Positions 1-6,681 of a stretch of 48,785 nucleotides of DNA are shown here, in pieces. The DNA comes from SSEF01 sp964604195 (lineage in GTDB: Bacteria > Patescibacteriota > Minisyncoccia > Moranbacterales > UBA1568), in the NCBI GenBank assembly GCA_964604195.1, contig CAZRXW010000005.1:1-48785 (forward strand), written 5' to 3'. A program made the translations under genes and the position numbers. The notes beneath the pieces are model-generated. The model was not told the DNA's origin and ran no database searches. It saw only the letters and a list, made by a program, of their open reading frames with translations. The stretch's first letter is position 1, and every line of letters starts with the position of its first letter.

Positions 1-358
1 TGATCGCTGTTTTTTTCAGCATCCACTGTTTCGGTGTCCCACCGAACATGACCGCACTCATCTGCGTCGGCACGACAAAACCGAGCCACATAAATCCGGC
101 GATGCCATACGTATTCCATTCCGCTGGCAGTCCCGCAACAAAGAGTGCGAGCACGAAAGTCATCACAAGCGTCCCGAGGAATTGGAGTCCGAGCTGCGGT
201 CCCATTTCCTTTTGTGCCTTGTCCTGTTCCTCCTTGGAAAGCTGATCATAGCCGTGCATCGCACCCCACGCCTTGCCAAAGAGCGGCATATACCAAACCC
301 AGCCCGAGATGAACTGCAGTACCGCTGCGACGAGTATCGCCAGATAGTTGAGTTCCAT
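1..358 (-). CDS. DUF1761-family membrane protein (3' end cut by window edge)
   Basis: The reverse strand from an ATG at 358 reads openly for 119 codons to the edge of the window, so only the N-terminal part is present. Three hydrophobic segments are visible at about residues 3-23, 61-78 and 85-105. The N-terminal pattern G-W-x-W-Y at 19-23 followed by P-L-F-G-K-x-W (25-31), and the later P-T-Q-M-S-x-V-M-F, match the small DUF1761 family of four-helix inner-membrane proteins of unknown function. No strong ribosome binding site is seen before the ATG. It reads away from the gene-poor boundary region on its right, so it may be a chromosomal gene flanking the island. The family assignment is from recognition of the pattern; the function is not known. 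Confidence 0.75.
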   Translation of the reverse strand, partial: MELNYLAILVAAVLQFISGWVWYMPLFGKAWGAMHGYDQLSKEEQDKAQKEMGPQLGLQFLGTLVMTFVLALFVAGLPAEWNTYGIAGFMWLGFVVPTQMSAVMFGGTPKQWMLKKTAI

Positions 359-431
359 ATGAATAAATGATGATTATCTTCCCCTTCACTATAATGCAAA
401 ATCCCCAAGCCACAAGGACTGGAGACATGGT

Positions 432-450
432 GCGGAGAGGGAGGGATTCG
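432..450. repeat. Left copy of tRNA-Ser 3'-end repeat (putative att-like remnant)
   Basis: Nineteen bases, starting GCGGAGAGG and ending GATTCG, are identical to part of the tRNA-Ser gene at the right end of the window, in the same orientation. In tRNA terms the copy covers the acceptor 3' strand, the T-stem 3' strand and part of the T-loop on the minus strand. The sequence diverges completely after this point, so it is not a second complete tRNA. A tRNA 3'-end fragment at the far side of an island is the usual footprint of integration at a tRNA gene. Here the recombinases are of the serine type, which do not normally use such sites, so the link is only suggestive. Confidence 0.5.
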
Positions 451-571
451 GTCACAACTCCCGGTCGATCGGGCCGAAGCCCTCGCCCGGGGTCGCGACC
501 CCGTCTCCCTCACCTGCGTGCTCGCCGGTTCAGTCCGGCTTTCTCATCCCGATCCTCTCATCATCACCAGA

Positions 572-608
572 AAAAATACCAGACCCCGTTCAGGAGTCTG
601 GTATTTTT
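572..608. terminator. Strong bidirectional intrinsic terminator
   Basis: A perfect 13-bp inverted repeat (AAAAATACCAGAC / GTCTGGTATTTTT) surrounds an 11-base loop. It has A-runs on the left and T-runs on the right, so it can terminate transcription from either side. No convincing gene ends directly at it. It lies immediately before the boundary segment that starts at 611. The same arrangement, a terminator followed by tRNA-like sequence, occurs near 31.8 and 48.7 kb. Confidence 0.8.
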
Positions 609-610
609 CT

Positions 611-770
611 TGGTGCGGGCCACTCGGGTTAAGTACCCACCGATGGGGCCGTTGAGGGGTATTTTAGCATTCTTTGGAGGGACTTGCTGAGGCACCCGAG
701 TCTAGGGTCTTTTTTACCAAATGAGACTAATGAGACAGTCCTAGGCGTTTTCCAACCTAGTCTCATTATG
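611..770 (-). other. Boundary segment A: tRNA-like, structured non-coding sequence
   Basis: The rest of the 359-887 gene-free stretch holds no credible gene. On the minus strand this segment ends in CCCGCACCA, like a tRNA 3' end, and contains GGGT-ACTTA-ACCC where a T-arm would sit. It is related to the segment at 31903-32041: both have TGCGGGCC, then ATTTTAGCAT 47-49 bases later, then GCA plus a CCCGAG or CTCGAG arm 31 bases after that. The flanking arm pairs with the first arm in each copy (ACTCGGG with CCCGAGT here, CTCGAG with CTCGAG there), so the sequence differs but the pairing is kept. It is not a canonical tRNA. It could be a decayed tRNA, an attachment site or a structured RNA. Confidence 0.45.
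729..767. repeat. Imperfect inverted repeat at the end of segment A
   Basis: AATGAGAC at the left pairs with GTCTCATT at the right, and an inner TAGG/CCTA extends the stem past a small bulge. A direct copy of ATGAGAC stands just upstream (721-727). A similar direct-plus-inverted arrangement built on a different sequence (GTGAC ... GTCAC) follows the related segment at 31.9 kb. It may be a protein-binding site or part of a structured RNA; no gene is implied. Confidence 0.5.
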
Positions 771-827
771 ATTACAATTTTAGTTCTTTCTGTATGACTC
801 TAAATACTCGGCAGTTAGTGTTGTAGT

Positions 828-859
828 AAAAAAAACCACCTTACCAATAGGGTAGGTGG
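828..859 (-). terminator. Intrinsic terminator of the metal-gene run
   Basis: On the minus strand CCACCTACC, a short loop and GGTAAGGTGG form a stem with one bulged base, followed by a run of eight T. It lies about 30 bases past the stop codon of the small exported protein gene and ends the long minus-strand run of genes. Confidence 0.8.
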
Positions 860-887
860 CTCTTTGCACTCTTACCGGTCAATCGCT

Positions 888-1343
888 TTACTTCGCGTGG
901 TGATAATTCCCACTATGATAAGATCCTGACTTCAAAAGTCTCTTGTCGATCCCCTGTTCGGCAAACCATGCGTCCATCTCTGTCCTATGAGTTTCGTGAG
1001 CTTTTTGATGCTCTTCTTCGCTCATAGTTGCAGTTCGATCCTTTATTTCCTTCATTTTGGCCGTGAAAGCATCTTTCTGAGCTTGCGTCAGCTTACCTTC
1101 ATCGACCAATGTCTGAAGTCTCGCTTCATGGCCCGCCTCACGTTCTTTATGCATCTGGTCACGATGTTCACCGACAACCTGCTTCACCTCTGCCTCATTG
1201 AGATTAAATCTTGAAACAAGCTTCTGTATGAGACTCTCTTGAGAGTTTGCCATATCTGCCTGTGCCACACTTCCAATACTGAAGACGCTGACTATCACCG
1301 CCAACGCTACAACTGGCAAAAGATACTTTTTCTGCAACTGCAT
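888..1343 (-). CDS. Small exported helical, His-ending protein (Spy/CpxP- or DUF2680-like)
   Basis: A 151-residue protein with a clear signal peptide: basic start, hydrophobic core at residues 7-24 and a probable cut after A-Q-A at 29. The mature part is charged and helical, with heptad-like stretches around 35-60 and a K-L-T-x-A-Q-x-D-A-F motif near 87-96. This pattern resembles small extracytoplasmic chaperones or metal-responsive proteins such as Spy/CpxP and DUF2680. The C-terminus is rich in His, Ser and Tyr (G-S-Y-H-S-G-N-Y-H-H), which could bind a metal. It is the last gene of the run, downstream of an ECF sigma factor and its membrane partner, and may be their target. The export is well supported; the family placement is tentative. 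Confidence 0.65.
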   Translation of the reverse strand: MQLQKKYLLPVVALAVIVSVFSIGSVAQADMANSQESLIQKLVSRFNLNEAEVKQVVGEHRDQMHKEREAGHEARLQTLVDEGKLTQAQKDAFTAKMKEIKDRTATMSEEEHQKAHETHRTEMDAWFAEQGIDKRLLKSGSYHSGNYHHAK

Positions 1344-1453
1344 ACGTTTATTATTTACGAATTACATCTGAAGCACTGTTCACTTTTTGCTTCACTTATT
1401 AATACGCAAGATTTTTTAAAAGTTTGCATTCTTCATACTCCCTCTTCCGTGCC

Positions 1454-2203
1454 TTATCTTTCCTTGTCTCTACTCGGGTGATACTCCTTATTATTCATAC
1501 GGTGTGGCATACCAGTGATTTTGACCGTGCTGGCCATAAAAACGCCGTTGCCCTGTTTTTGACCACTGATCATCACTAAGCTTCCTATATTCATGTCATT
1601 TTTACCATAAAAAACCGTAGCATCGCTCGTCATCACTTTCCACGTTTCTCCTCCATGCATTTCAATAGTAAAGCTCATTCCTTCCTTGCTGATAACTCTG
1701 CCTCCCAAAAAACCATCTTCAGGATGATTCCACTGCTTTTCAGTCATAGAGTGAAACCCTCCTGGAGCTCTTTCGTTAATAAAGCGCTCCGCCTTTTCAT
1801 TGACATGAGAAAGGTGAAAAATGAGAGCGAAGAAAGAAACAATCAATAAAGCAACAGTCAGAAGAGAGCCTATTCTGTATCGATATCCCTTTGGGGTTTT
1901 TCGAGCGACATATACCGCTAAAAATACTGCTGCCCCACTTAAAGCAAACCAAATATATGGGAAGGTATATGTCAAAAAATGAAACGGCAGCCGAAACACA
2001 TTTCCATGTTTAAAGGACGCTGGAGTAAAGAATTGAAAAATATACAGCGTAACAAATGAAAGAAGTATTCCCGAGATAACAGCTAGGCTAAAAATAGCAC
2101 TCCCGTACAGCACCTTCTCTAAGCGTATCTTCCACTTCGGCTCAGGGGTAACATGCTCACTTGTAAGCTTGGCAGCTACTTTTTTGGCTACAGAATGCTC
2201 CAT
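1454..2203 (-). CDS. Three-helix membrane protein with C-terminal DUF5666-like domain; possible anti-sigma partner
   Basis: This 249-residue protein has a charged cytosolic N-terminus (1-29) and membrane helices at about 31-58, 76-100 and 111-131. The extracytoplasmic part at about 165-230 is a small beta-rich domain with the G-G-R-V-x-x-K-x-G and G-x-x-V-M-I-S-G patterns seen in DUF5666-type OB folds. The gene starts 4 bases after the ECF sigma factor stop, so the two are almost certainly co-transcribed and perhaps translationally coupled. A membrane protein encoded directly after an ECF sigma factor is often its anti-sigma factor. No zinc-binding anti-sigma motif is seen, so that role is inferred from position only. 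It could instead be a regulated membrane protein. Confidence 0.6.
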   Translation of the reverse strand: MEHSVAKKVAAKLTSEHVTPEPKWKIRLEKVLYGSAIFSLAVISGILLSFVTLYIFQFFTPASFKHGNVFRLPFHFLTYTFPYIWFALSGAAVFLAVYVARKTPKGYRYRIGSLLTVALLIVSFFALIFHLSHVNEKAERFINERAPGGFHSMTEKQWNHPEDGFLGGRVISKEGMSFTIEMHGGETWKVMTSDATVFYGKNDMNIGSLVMISGQKQGNGVFMASTVKITGMPHRMNNKEYHPSRDKER

Positions 2204-2207
2204 AATC

Positions 2208-2774
2208 CTACGTGTGAAATAAATTGGTCGGTAAAATACTTTTGGCGATCATCTTTTTGGCGCGGTTGATACGCGCCGCTACTGTTCCCTTGGGTAACTC
2301 TACAATATCCATAATTTCTTCATAGGTCTTGTCTTCGACATAGCGGAGAGTCAGAACTTCTCGATACTTTTCCGGCAGTTCAGAGATCGCCTTTCTTAAA
2401 CTCTGAATATCCTCTTGACGCCACATATCTCTTGAAGTACTCTCGTCAGGAGTAAATATTTTTGGAACATCCTCATCAGAAAGCGAGTACAGTTTTGGTC
2501 GAACAGCCTGCTTTCTAATCTCGTCTATCGTAGTGTTGCGGACAATGTGATACAGCCATGTTGAAAATTTCATACTTGCATCGTAGCGATGGATACTTCT
2601 GTACGCTTTGATATAAGCGTTTTGCAAAATATCCTCCCTGTCTTCAGGCGAGAAAAAAGATATCCGTCCTATATAACGCAGTAACGCTTCGTGATGCATT
2701 TCTACTAAACACCCGAAAGCCTGCGGATCACTCGCAGATGCCTGCAAAAGTTGTGCTTCTGATAAATCGTGCAT
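2208..2774 (-). CDS. ECF-type RNA polymerase sigma factor
   Basis: The protein is 188 residues, the usual ECF size. Region 2 spans about 21-88 and includes D-I-L-Q-N-A-Y-I-K-A-Y and the F-S-T-W-L-Y-H-I-V-R-N motif used for -10 melting. Region 4 spans about 126-178 with L-P-E-K-Y-R-E-V-L-T-L-R-Y and a helix-turn-helix around T-Y-E-E-I-x-x-I-V-E-L-P-K-G-T-V. It would direct RNA polymerase to an extracytoplasmic-stress regulon. The gene lies downstream of a Zn/Cd-type ATPase and a small membrane protein, after a 110-base gap that probably holds its own promoter. Envelope or metal stress is the likely signal, by context only. Confidence 0.9.
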   Translation of the reverse strand: MHDLSEAQLLQASASDPQAFGCLVEMHHEALLRYIGRISFFSPEDREDILQNAYIKAYRSIHRYDASMKFSTWLYHIVRNTTIDEIRKQAVRPKLYSLSDEDVPKIFTPDESTSRDMWRQEDIQSLRKAISELPEKYREVLTLRYVEDKTYEEIMDIVELPKGTVAARINRAKKMIAKSILPTNLFHT

Positions 2775-2884
2775 GAGGAGCGTTTGCTGTCTCTATACTC
2801 TATAAACGGCAGAGACTCTCTATGGTACTACGCAGAAGAAACTATTTATTTGCATTTCCCATGCTCTCTTCGTCTGTACCTTCT

Positions 2885-3073
2885 CTAAAAGAACTTCTGC
2901 CACATATGCCCTCCCTCAAGAAGAAGGAGTGCTATTCCACCAATAGCGACAAGCCCTATAGTCAGCGCGATAGCTGAGGTTCTCCATTCACTCAAGAATT
3001 GCAAATAATCGTCTTGTGCTTCTTTTCCCAGACTCTTTTCCGTCTTTATTTTCTCAGTCTCCTGTCTAGACAT
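2885..3073 (-). CDS. Small single-pass membrane protein
   Basis: A 62-residue protein with a polar N-terminal half (1-31) and one hydrophobic helix at about 32-52, ending in G-G-H-M-W-Q-K-F-F. It begins 4 bases after the stop of the Zn/Cd-type ATPase gene, so the two form one transcription unit. It could be an accessory or regulatory subunit of that pump, as small membrane proteins encoded beside transporters sometimes are. No family is recognised. The coding call rests on the tight spacing and the plausible membrane topology. Confidence 0.6.
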   Translation of the reverse strand: MSRQETEKIKTEKSLGKEAQDDYLQFLSEWRTSAIALTIGLVAIGGIALLLLEGGHMWQKFF

Positions 3074-3077
3074 ATGA

Positions 3078-5021
3078 TCAGAAACGAAAGAGCCGCAAAC
3101 TGTTTAAGATGACGAGAAATGCCATACCAGTATCAGCTGCGATAGCGATGCCGAGATGCGAAATACCAAAGATTGCGAGCACCACAAAGGCCACCTTAGC
3201 CAAAAGTGCTCCCGCAATATTCTGCTGTATAGTCCGCACCGTTCTTCTGCTCAAATCTACGAGATCCGGAATATTCGAAAGATCTTCGTTCATAAGAGCA
3301 ATGTCTGCCGTCTCGATCGCCACATCTGACCCCTTTGAAGCCATGGCGATGCCGACATTCGAAAGAGCAAGCGAAGGAGCGTCATTTACCCCGTCGCCGA
3401 CCATGGCAACAAACGCATACTTCTTCTTCAGTTCCTCGATCTTCGAAACTTTGTCCTCAGGGAGCAAGCCTCCGTACGCTTCTGGAATATCTAGATCTTT
3501 GGCGACAAAAGAGGCTGTATGCTGATTGTCTCCGGTGAGCATGACCGGTCGGACGCCAAGATCAATTAATCGATCTACCGTTTCTTTGGCTTCACTCTTG
3601 ATTCGGTCGGCGATGGCGATAATGCCCATAAGCGCGCCTCCGCCAGAGACAAGGACGATGGTTTTTCCTTCGCGCTCAAGCTTCTCAGTCTTGGCAGCGA
3701 TCTCTGCTGTCGGCACTCCGTGGGTATCCATGAGCTTGAGATTTCCCACGCAGTGTTCCTGATCATCACAGACCGTGCAGGTGGCCTTTCCCCCCTTACC
3801 GGCGATATTCTGGTAATCCTTCATCGGATGGAGGGAGATGCCTTTCCCCTCGGCAAATGCCAAGATACTTTTTGAAAGCGGATGTGAAGAAAACTGTTCG
3901 ACACCCGCTGCATCCTCGAGGATCTGTCGTTCGGAAAAACCATTGAGGGTGATGACTTCCGAAATGTATGGCTCTCCGACGGTCAATGTCCCGGTCTTGT
4001 CGAAGGCGACCGCTTTCACCTTCTGCATCTCCTCCAGATGCTTGCCGCCTTTGATGAGGACGCCTCTCCTTGAGGCGCCACCGATGGCCGAGGTAATGGC
4101 GACAGGCGTTGAGATGACGAGAGCACAGGGACAAGCGATGACGAGCAAGACAAGAGCTCGCGTGAACCAATCCATAAACGACGCACCGAGAATGAGTGGA
4201 GGAAAGACAGCGACAACCAACGCTAGAAGAACGACGGCCGGGGTATAATAGCGGGCGAAACGGTCGATGAACTCCTGGCTCGGAGCTTTGGCTTTCTGGG
4301 CCTCCTCAACGAGATGGACAATCTTTGAAAACGTAGAGTCCGTACTTACTTTGGTCACTTCGATTTCCAGATAGCCATTTTCGTTGAGTGTCCCGGCAAA
4401 GACAGAATCTCCTGCTTGCTTGTTATGTGGCAACGGTTCGCCTGTGATGGTAGCTTCATTCACAGCGGAATCACCCTTCAAGACTTTTCCATCAAGCGGA
4501 ATGAGCTCACCGGGACGGACAGCGATCCTGGTACCGACAGCAACCTTATCTACAGCCATCGTCGTCCCATCGACCAGCTTCGCCTGCTTCGGCGCTTGGC
4601 CGAGGAGCGCCTGAAGCGCCTTGCGCGACCTTGCAACGCCGTATTCTTCCAAAGCCTCCGAGAGCGAGAAGAAGAAAACAACCGCTGCCGCCTCAGGTAT
4701 CTGATCGATATAGAGCGCTCCCAAAGAAGCGATCACGACCAGAAAATCTATGTTCAAGAACTTTTGCCTAGTCAGGCCAAGCCAAGCACCACGAATGACG
4801 AAAATGCCTCCGAGGAAGATACTCGCTATGTAGAGCAGGGTGATCCAAGATTCAGAGACAGAGAGAAAGCCTAGGACGAAAGCCGTCGCCGTACTGATAC
4901 CCGAAAGAGCCGTCAGCACTTGCTTCCACTCAGTCAGAGAAATAATAGGGAACGCTCTTTCCTCTTTCTCACAGCAACTTTCAATGCCACCTTCATTTTT
5001 ACGGTATTCTTTTTGGTTCAT
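3078..5021 (-). CDS. P1B-type ATPase, Zn/Cd/Pb-exporting class (ZntA/CadA-like)
   Basis: A 647-residue heavy-metal P-type ATPase that would pump divalent soft metals out of the cell using ATP. Visible are the T-G-E-P actuator motif, the C-P-C membrane metal site near residue 298 in the context A-C-P-C-A-L-V-I-S-T-P, the phosphorylated D-K-T-G-T near 340, S-H-P-L, and G-D-G-V-N-D-A-P near 540. The C-P-C-A-L-V context and the last helix, with D-T-G-M and N-S-L-R-L, fit the Zn2+/Cd2+/Pb2+ class rather than the Cu+ class. There is no N-terminal HMA domain; a Cys-Cys pair at 16-17 and a C-x-x-C plus Cys cluster in the nucleotide-binding domain may be extra metal sites. It is followed at 4 bases by a small membrane protein. 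Confidence 0.92.
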   Translation of the reverse strand: MNQKEYRKNEGGIESCCEKEERAFPIISLTEWKQVLTALSGISTATAFVLGFLSVSESWITLLYIASIFLGGIFVIRGAWLGLTRQKFLNIDFLVVIASLGALYIDQIPEAAAVVFFFSLSEALEEYGVARSRKALQALLGQAPKQAKLVDGTTMAVDKVAVGTRIAVRPGELIPLDGKVLKGDSAVNEATITGEPLPHNKQAGDSVFAGTLNENGYLEIEVTKVSTDSTFSKIVHLVEEAQKAKAPSQEFIDRFARYYTPAVVLLALVVAVFPPLILGASFMDWFTRALVLLVIACPCALVISTPVAITSAIGGASRRGVLIKGGKHLEEMQKVKAVAFDKTGTLTVGEPYISEVITLNGFSERQILEDAAGVEQFSSHPLSKSILAFAEGKGISLHPMKDYQNIAGKGGKATCTVCDDQEHCVGNLKLMDTHGVPTAEIAAKTEKLEREGKTIVLVSGGGALMGIIAIADRIKSEAKETVDRLIDLGVRPVMLTGDNQHTASFVAKDLDIPEAYGGLLPEDKVSKIEELKKKYAFVAMVGDGVNDAPSLALSNVGIAMASKGSDVAIETADIALMNEDLSNIPDLVDLSRRTVRTIQQNIAGALLAKVAFVVLAIFGISHLGIAIAADTGMAFLVILNSLRLFRF

Positions 5022-5060
5022 ACTTTCTTTACCTTTTCACAGAAAATAGACTTTTCGTTC

Positions 5061-5720
5061 CTAGTACTCCACAAAGTATTTGATCTTCGCTTTCGACCGG
5101 AGTTCTTCAATATACTTCGCGGCTTCTTGGTTGAGCTTCTGGTTCTTCAGCTGATCAGTAACCTGTTTACGAATTTCTCCCTCTTTACCGGCTGGTATCC
5201 CAGACTTGTCTCCCAGAGACTTATCTATCTCTTCCTCGGTTACTTGAATCTTGTCGCCGAGGAGCTTTTCGAGTGCTTTCTGAAGTCTGAGGCTTTTCTG
5301 AAAGTTTTCCATAGTAAGACCCTGTCCGGCCAGCGCTTCTTCGAGCGTACTCCCTTGTGCCGCGACACTCGCTTCAATCGTCTTGATTTCTGCTGTTACC
5401 TCATCATCGGTGACAGCTAGTCCTTTTTGTTTTGCTTCATTCTCAATGAGCTTTTCGGTAATCATGGAATCAAGCGTGCTTTTGCCCCCCTGTTTTTCCA
5501 GACGCTCGATGACGCTCAGTCGGCTAATTGGCGTACCATCAATAGTTGCTGCCAAAAAGTAGTCCTTAAAATAAAAGACGGCCCCGATGACAAAGATAAC
5601 GATCAACACGACCATCGTTTTCTTACTGTCGAGTATCGTGCGTATCTGTCCGATGATTTTCTTTACATCCACGCCGTCTTTCTTTACCATCTGCGCCTCT
5701 CCCTGTACTTCGTTTTCCAT
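5061..5720 (-). CDS. Membrane-anchored SurA-N-type chaperone-like protein
   Basis: The 219-residue protein has a short cytosolic segment, one membrane helix at about 35-51 and an extracytoplasmic helical domain at about 57-210. The pattern I-D-G-T-P-I-S-R, followed by L-D-S-M-I-T-E-K-L-I-E-N-E-A and alternating Glu/Lys helices, matches the SurA N-terminal chaperone fold. No parvulin-type isomerase domain follows, so it would act as a holdase or assembly factor rather than a prolyl isomerase. It lies between the Gld-type transporter genes and the Zn/Cd ATPase gene. Family recognition is fairly firm; the client proteins are unknown. Confidence 0.75.
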   Translation of the reverse strand: MENEVQGEAQMVKKDGVDVKKIIGQIRTILDSKKTMVVLIVIFVIGAVFYFKDYFLAATIDGTPISRLSVIERLEKQGGKSTLDSMITEKLIENEAKQKGLAVTDDEVTAEIKTIEASVAAQGSTLEEALAGQGLTMENFQKSLRLQKALEKLLGDKIQVTEEEIDKSLGDKSGIPAGKEGEIRKQVTDQLKNQKLNQEAAKYIEELRSKAKIKYFVEY

Positions 5721-5745
5721 ATCAGTTGTTCTTCATTGATTGGGA

Positions 5746-6681
5746 TTACTTTTTATCGGCACTGAACACCTGTTCGGATGTGATGAGAATATCAGAAAGC
5801 CGATACGCCGGTAATTTGTAGGCGAACGACCGTCCTTCCGCGACCGCCCACCAATCACTCTCTTTCTTCAGCAACTGGATTTCGGTGAGCTTCTTACCGG
5901 AATTATCAGACAAACGCAAGATGGTTTTCCCACTTGCTTTCTTAAACTCCGCTTCCTGTTCTTTGGTCAAAAAATCCGTGCCTTCAAGAGAACCAAGTGC
6001 CTCGGTCAGCCGCTTGGCGAGCATTTCTTCCAGAACAGCTTTCTTGCCGTCACTCTCCGCCTGCCACTGCCCGTCTTGGGTTTTGGTAATGATGAGCGGA
6101 GTGGTTTTCGAGATAATTTCAACTTTTCCGATCTCGTCTTTTGAACTCTTGATAAGTATCTTGTCGCGCCAGAAAGAGACTGCCTGCGATACCGTGTCCG
6201 TGAGCTTCCCATCCACTAGATAGACATTTACGCCGTCCTTTTTCCTCGCATAGAACGAGCCGAGAGAAGGCCCACGCGAACCAATCATGAAAGAAGATTC
6301 TTTTCCGCCCGCGGAAAATGTCACCGCATAGCCATCTTCTCCGACACCGAACCCGGAAAAATTATCCTTGTTCTTGGAAACGAGCGCCCCGACTTTCAGA
6401 CTGGTTACCGAATCGAAAAATGTATCCACGGTTTTTGGAGCCGCCTCGAACACATCGATCATCCACACGCCGTCTTTGCGTTCCAATACCTTCTTCTCTT
6501 CGCCCTGTTTCGCAATCACGATCTTCCCCGTAGCGTCTTGCGTAAACACTGAGAAGTCGAGCTCCGCTTTGGACGGCGCTGGCCGCATGAAGCCGACTCT
6601 CTCTTGCCAAAGCGGGAAGCTCGCCGCAACACCGAGCGCGATAAAGATCGCGAAAAGAATGCGCAATGTTTTCTTATTCAT
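5746..6681 (-). CDS. DUF4340 protein, partner of the Gld-type ABC transporter
   Basis: The 311-residue protein has an N-terminal signal anchor (6-24) and a long extracytoplasmic part made of DUF4340-type repeats: W-M-I-D at the first repeat, V-D-T-F-F-D-S-V-T-S-L-K and G-S-R-G-P-S-L-G-S-F-Y-A-R. DUF4340 genes commonly follow GldA/GldF/GldG-type ABC transporter genes, as here. Its start overlaps the end of the permease gene by 8 bases, which indicates translational coupling. The role is probably periplasmic or surface assembly with the transporter. The substrate is unknown. Confidence 0.82.
   Translation of the reverse strand: MNKKTLRILFAIFIALGVAASFPLWQERVGFMRPAPSKAELDFSVFTQDATGKIVIAKQGEEKKVLERKDGVWMIDVFEAAPKTVDTFFDSVTSLKVGALVSKNKDNFSGFGVGEDGYAVTFSAGGKESSFMIGSRGPSLGSFYARKKDGVNVYLVDGKLTDTVSQAVSFWRDKILIKSSKDEIGKVEIISKTTPLIITKTQDGQWQAESDGKKAVLEEMLAKRLTEALGSLEGTDFLTKEQEAEFKKASGKTILRLSDNSGKKLTEIQLLKKESDWWAVAEGRSFAYKLPAYRLSDILITSEQVFSADKK

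Noticed and set aside
367..690. Plus-strand reading frame of 107 codons in the left boundary region
   Set aside because: It crosses the tRNA-like repeat, the strong terminator and segment A, is very Arg/Ser/Pro-rich, and has no ribosome binding site. It is best explained as chance reading of structured DNA.
611..710. Segment A as a complete tRNA gene
   Set aside because: The 3' end and a T-arm-like loop are visible but there is no matching 5' acceptor strand, D-arm or anticodon stem.
3796..4248. Opposite-strand frames within the Zn/Cd ATPase gene
   Set aside because: They overlap a certain, highly conserved P-type ATPase gene and resemble no family.
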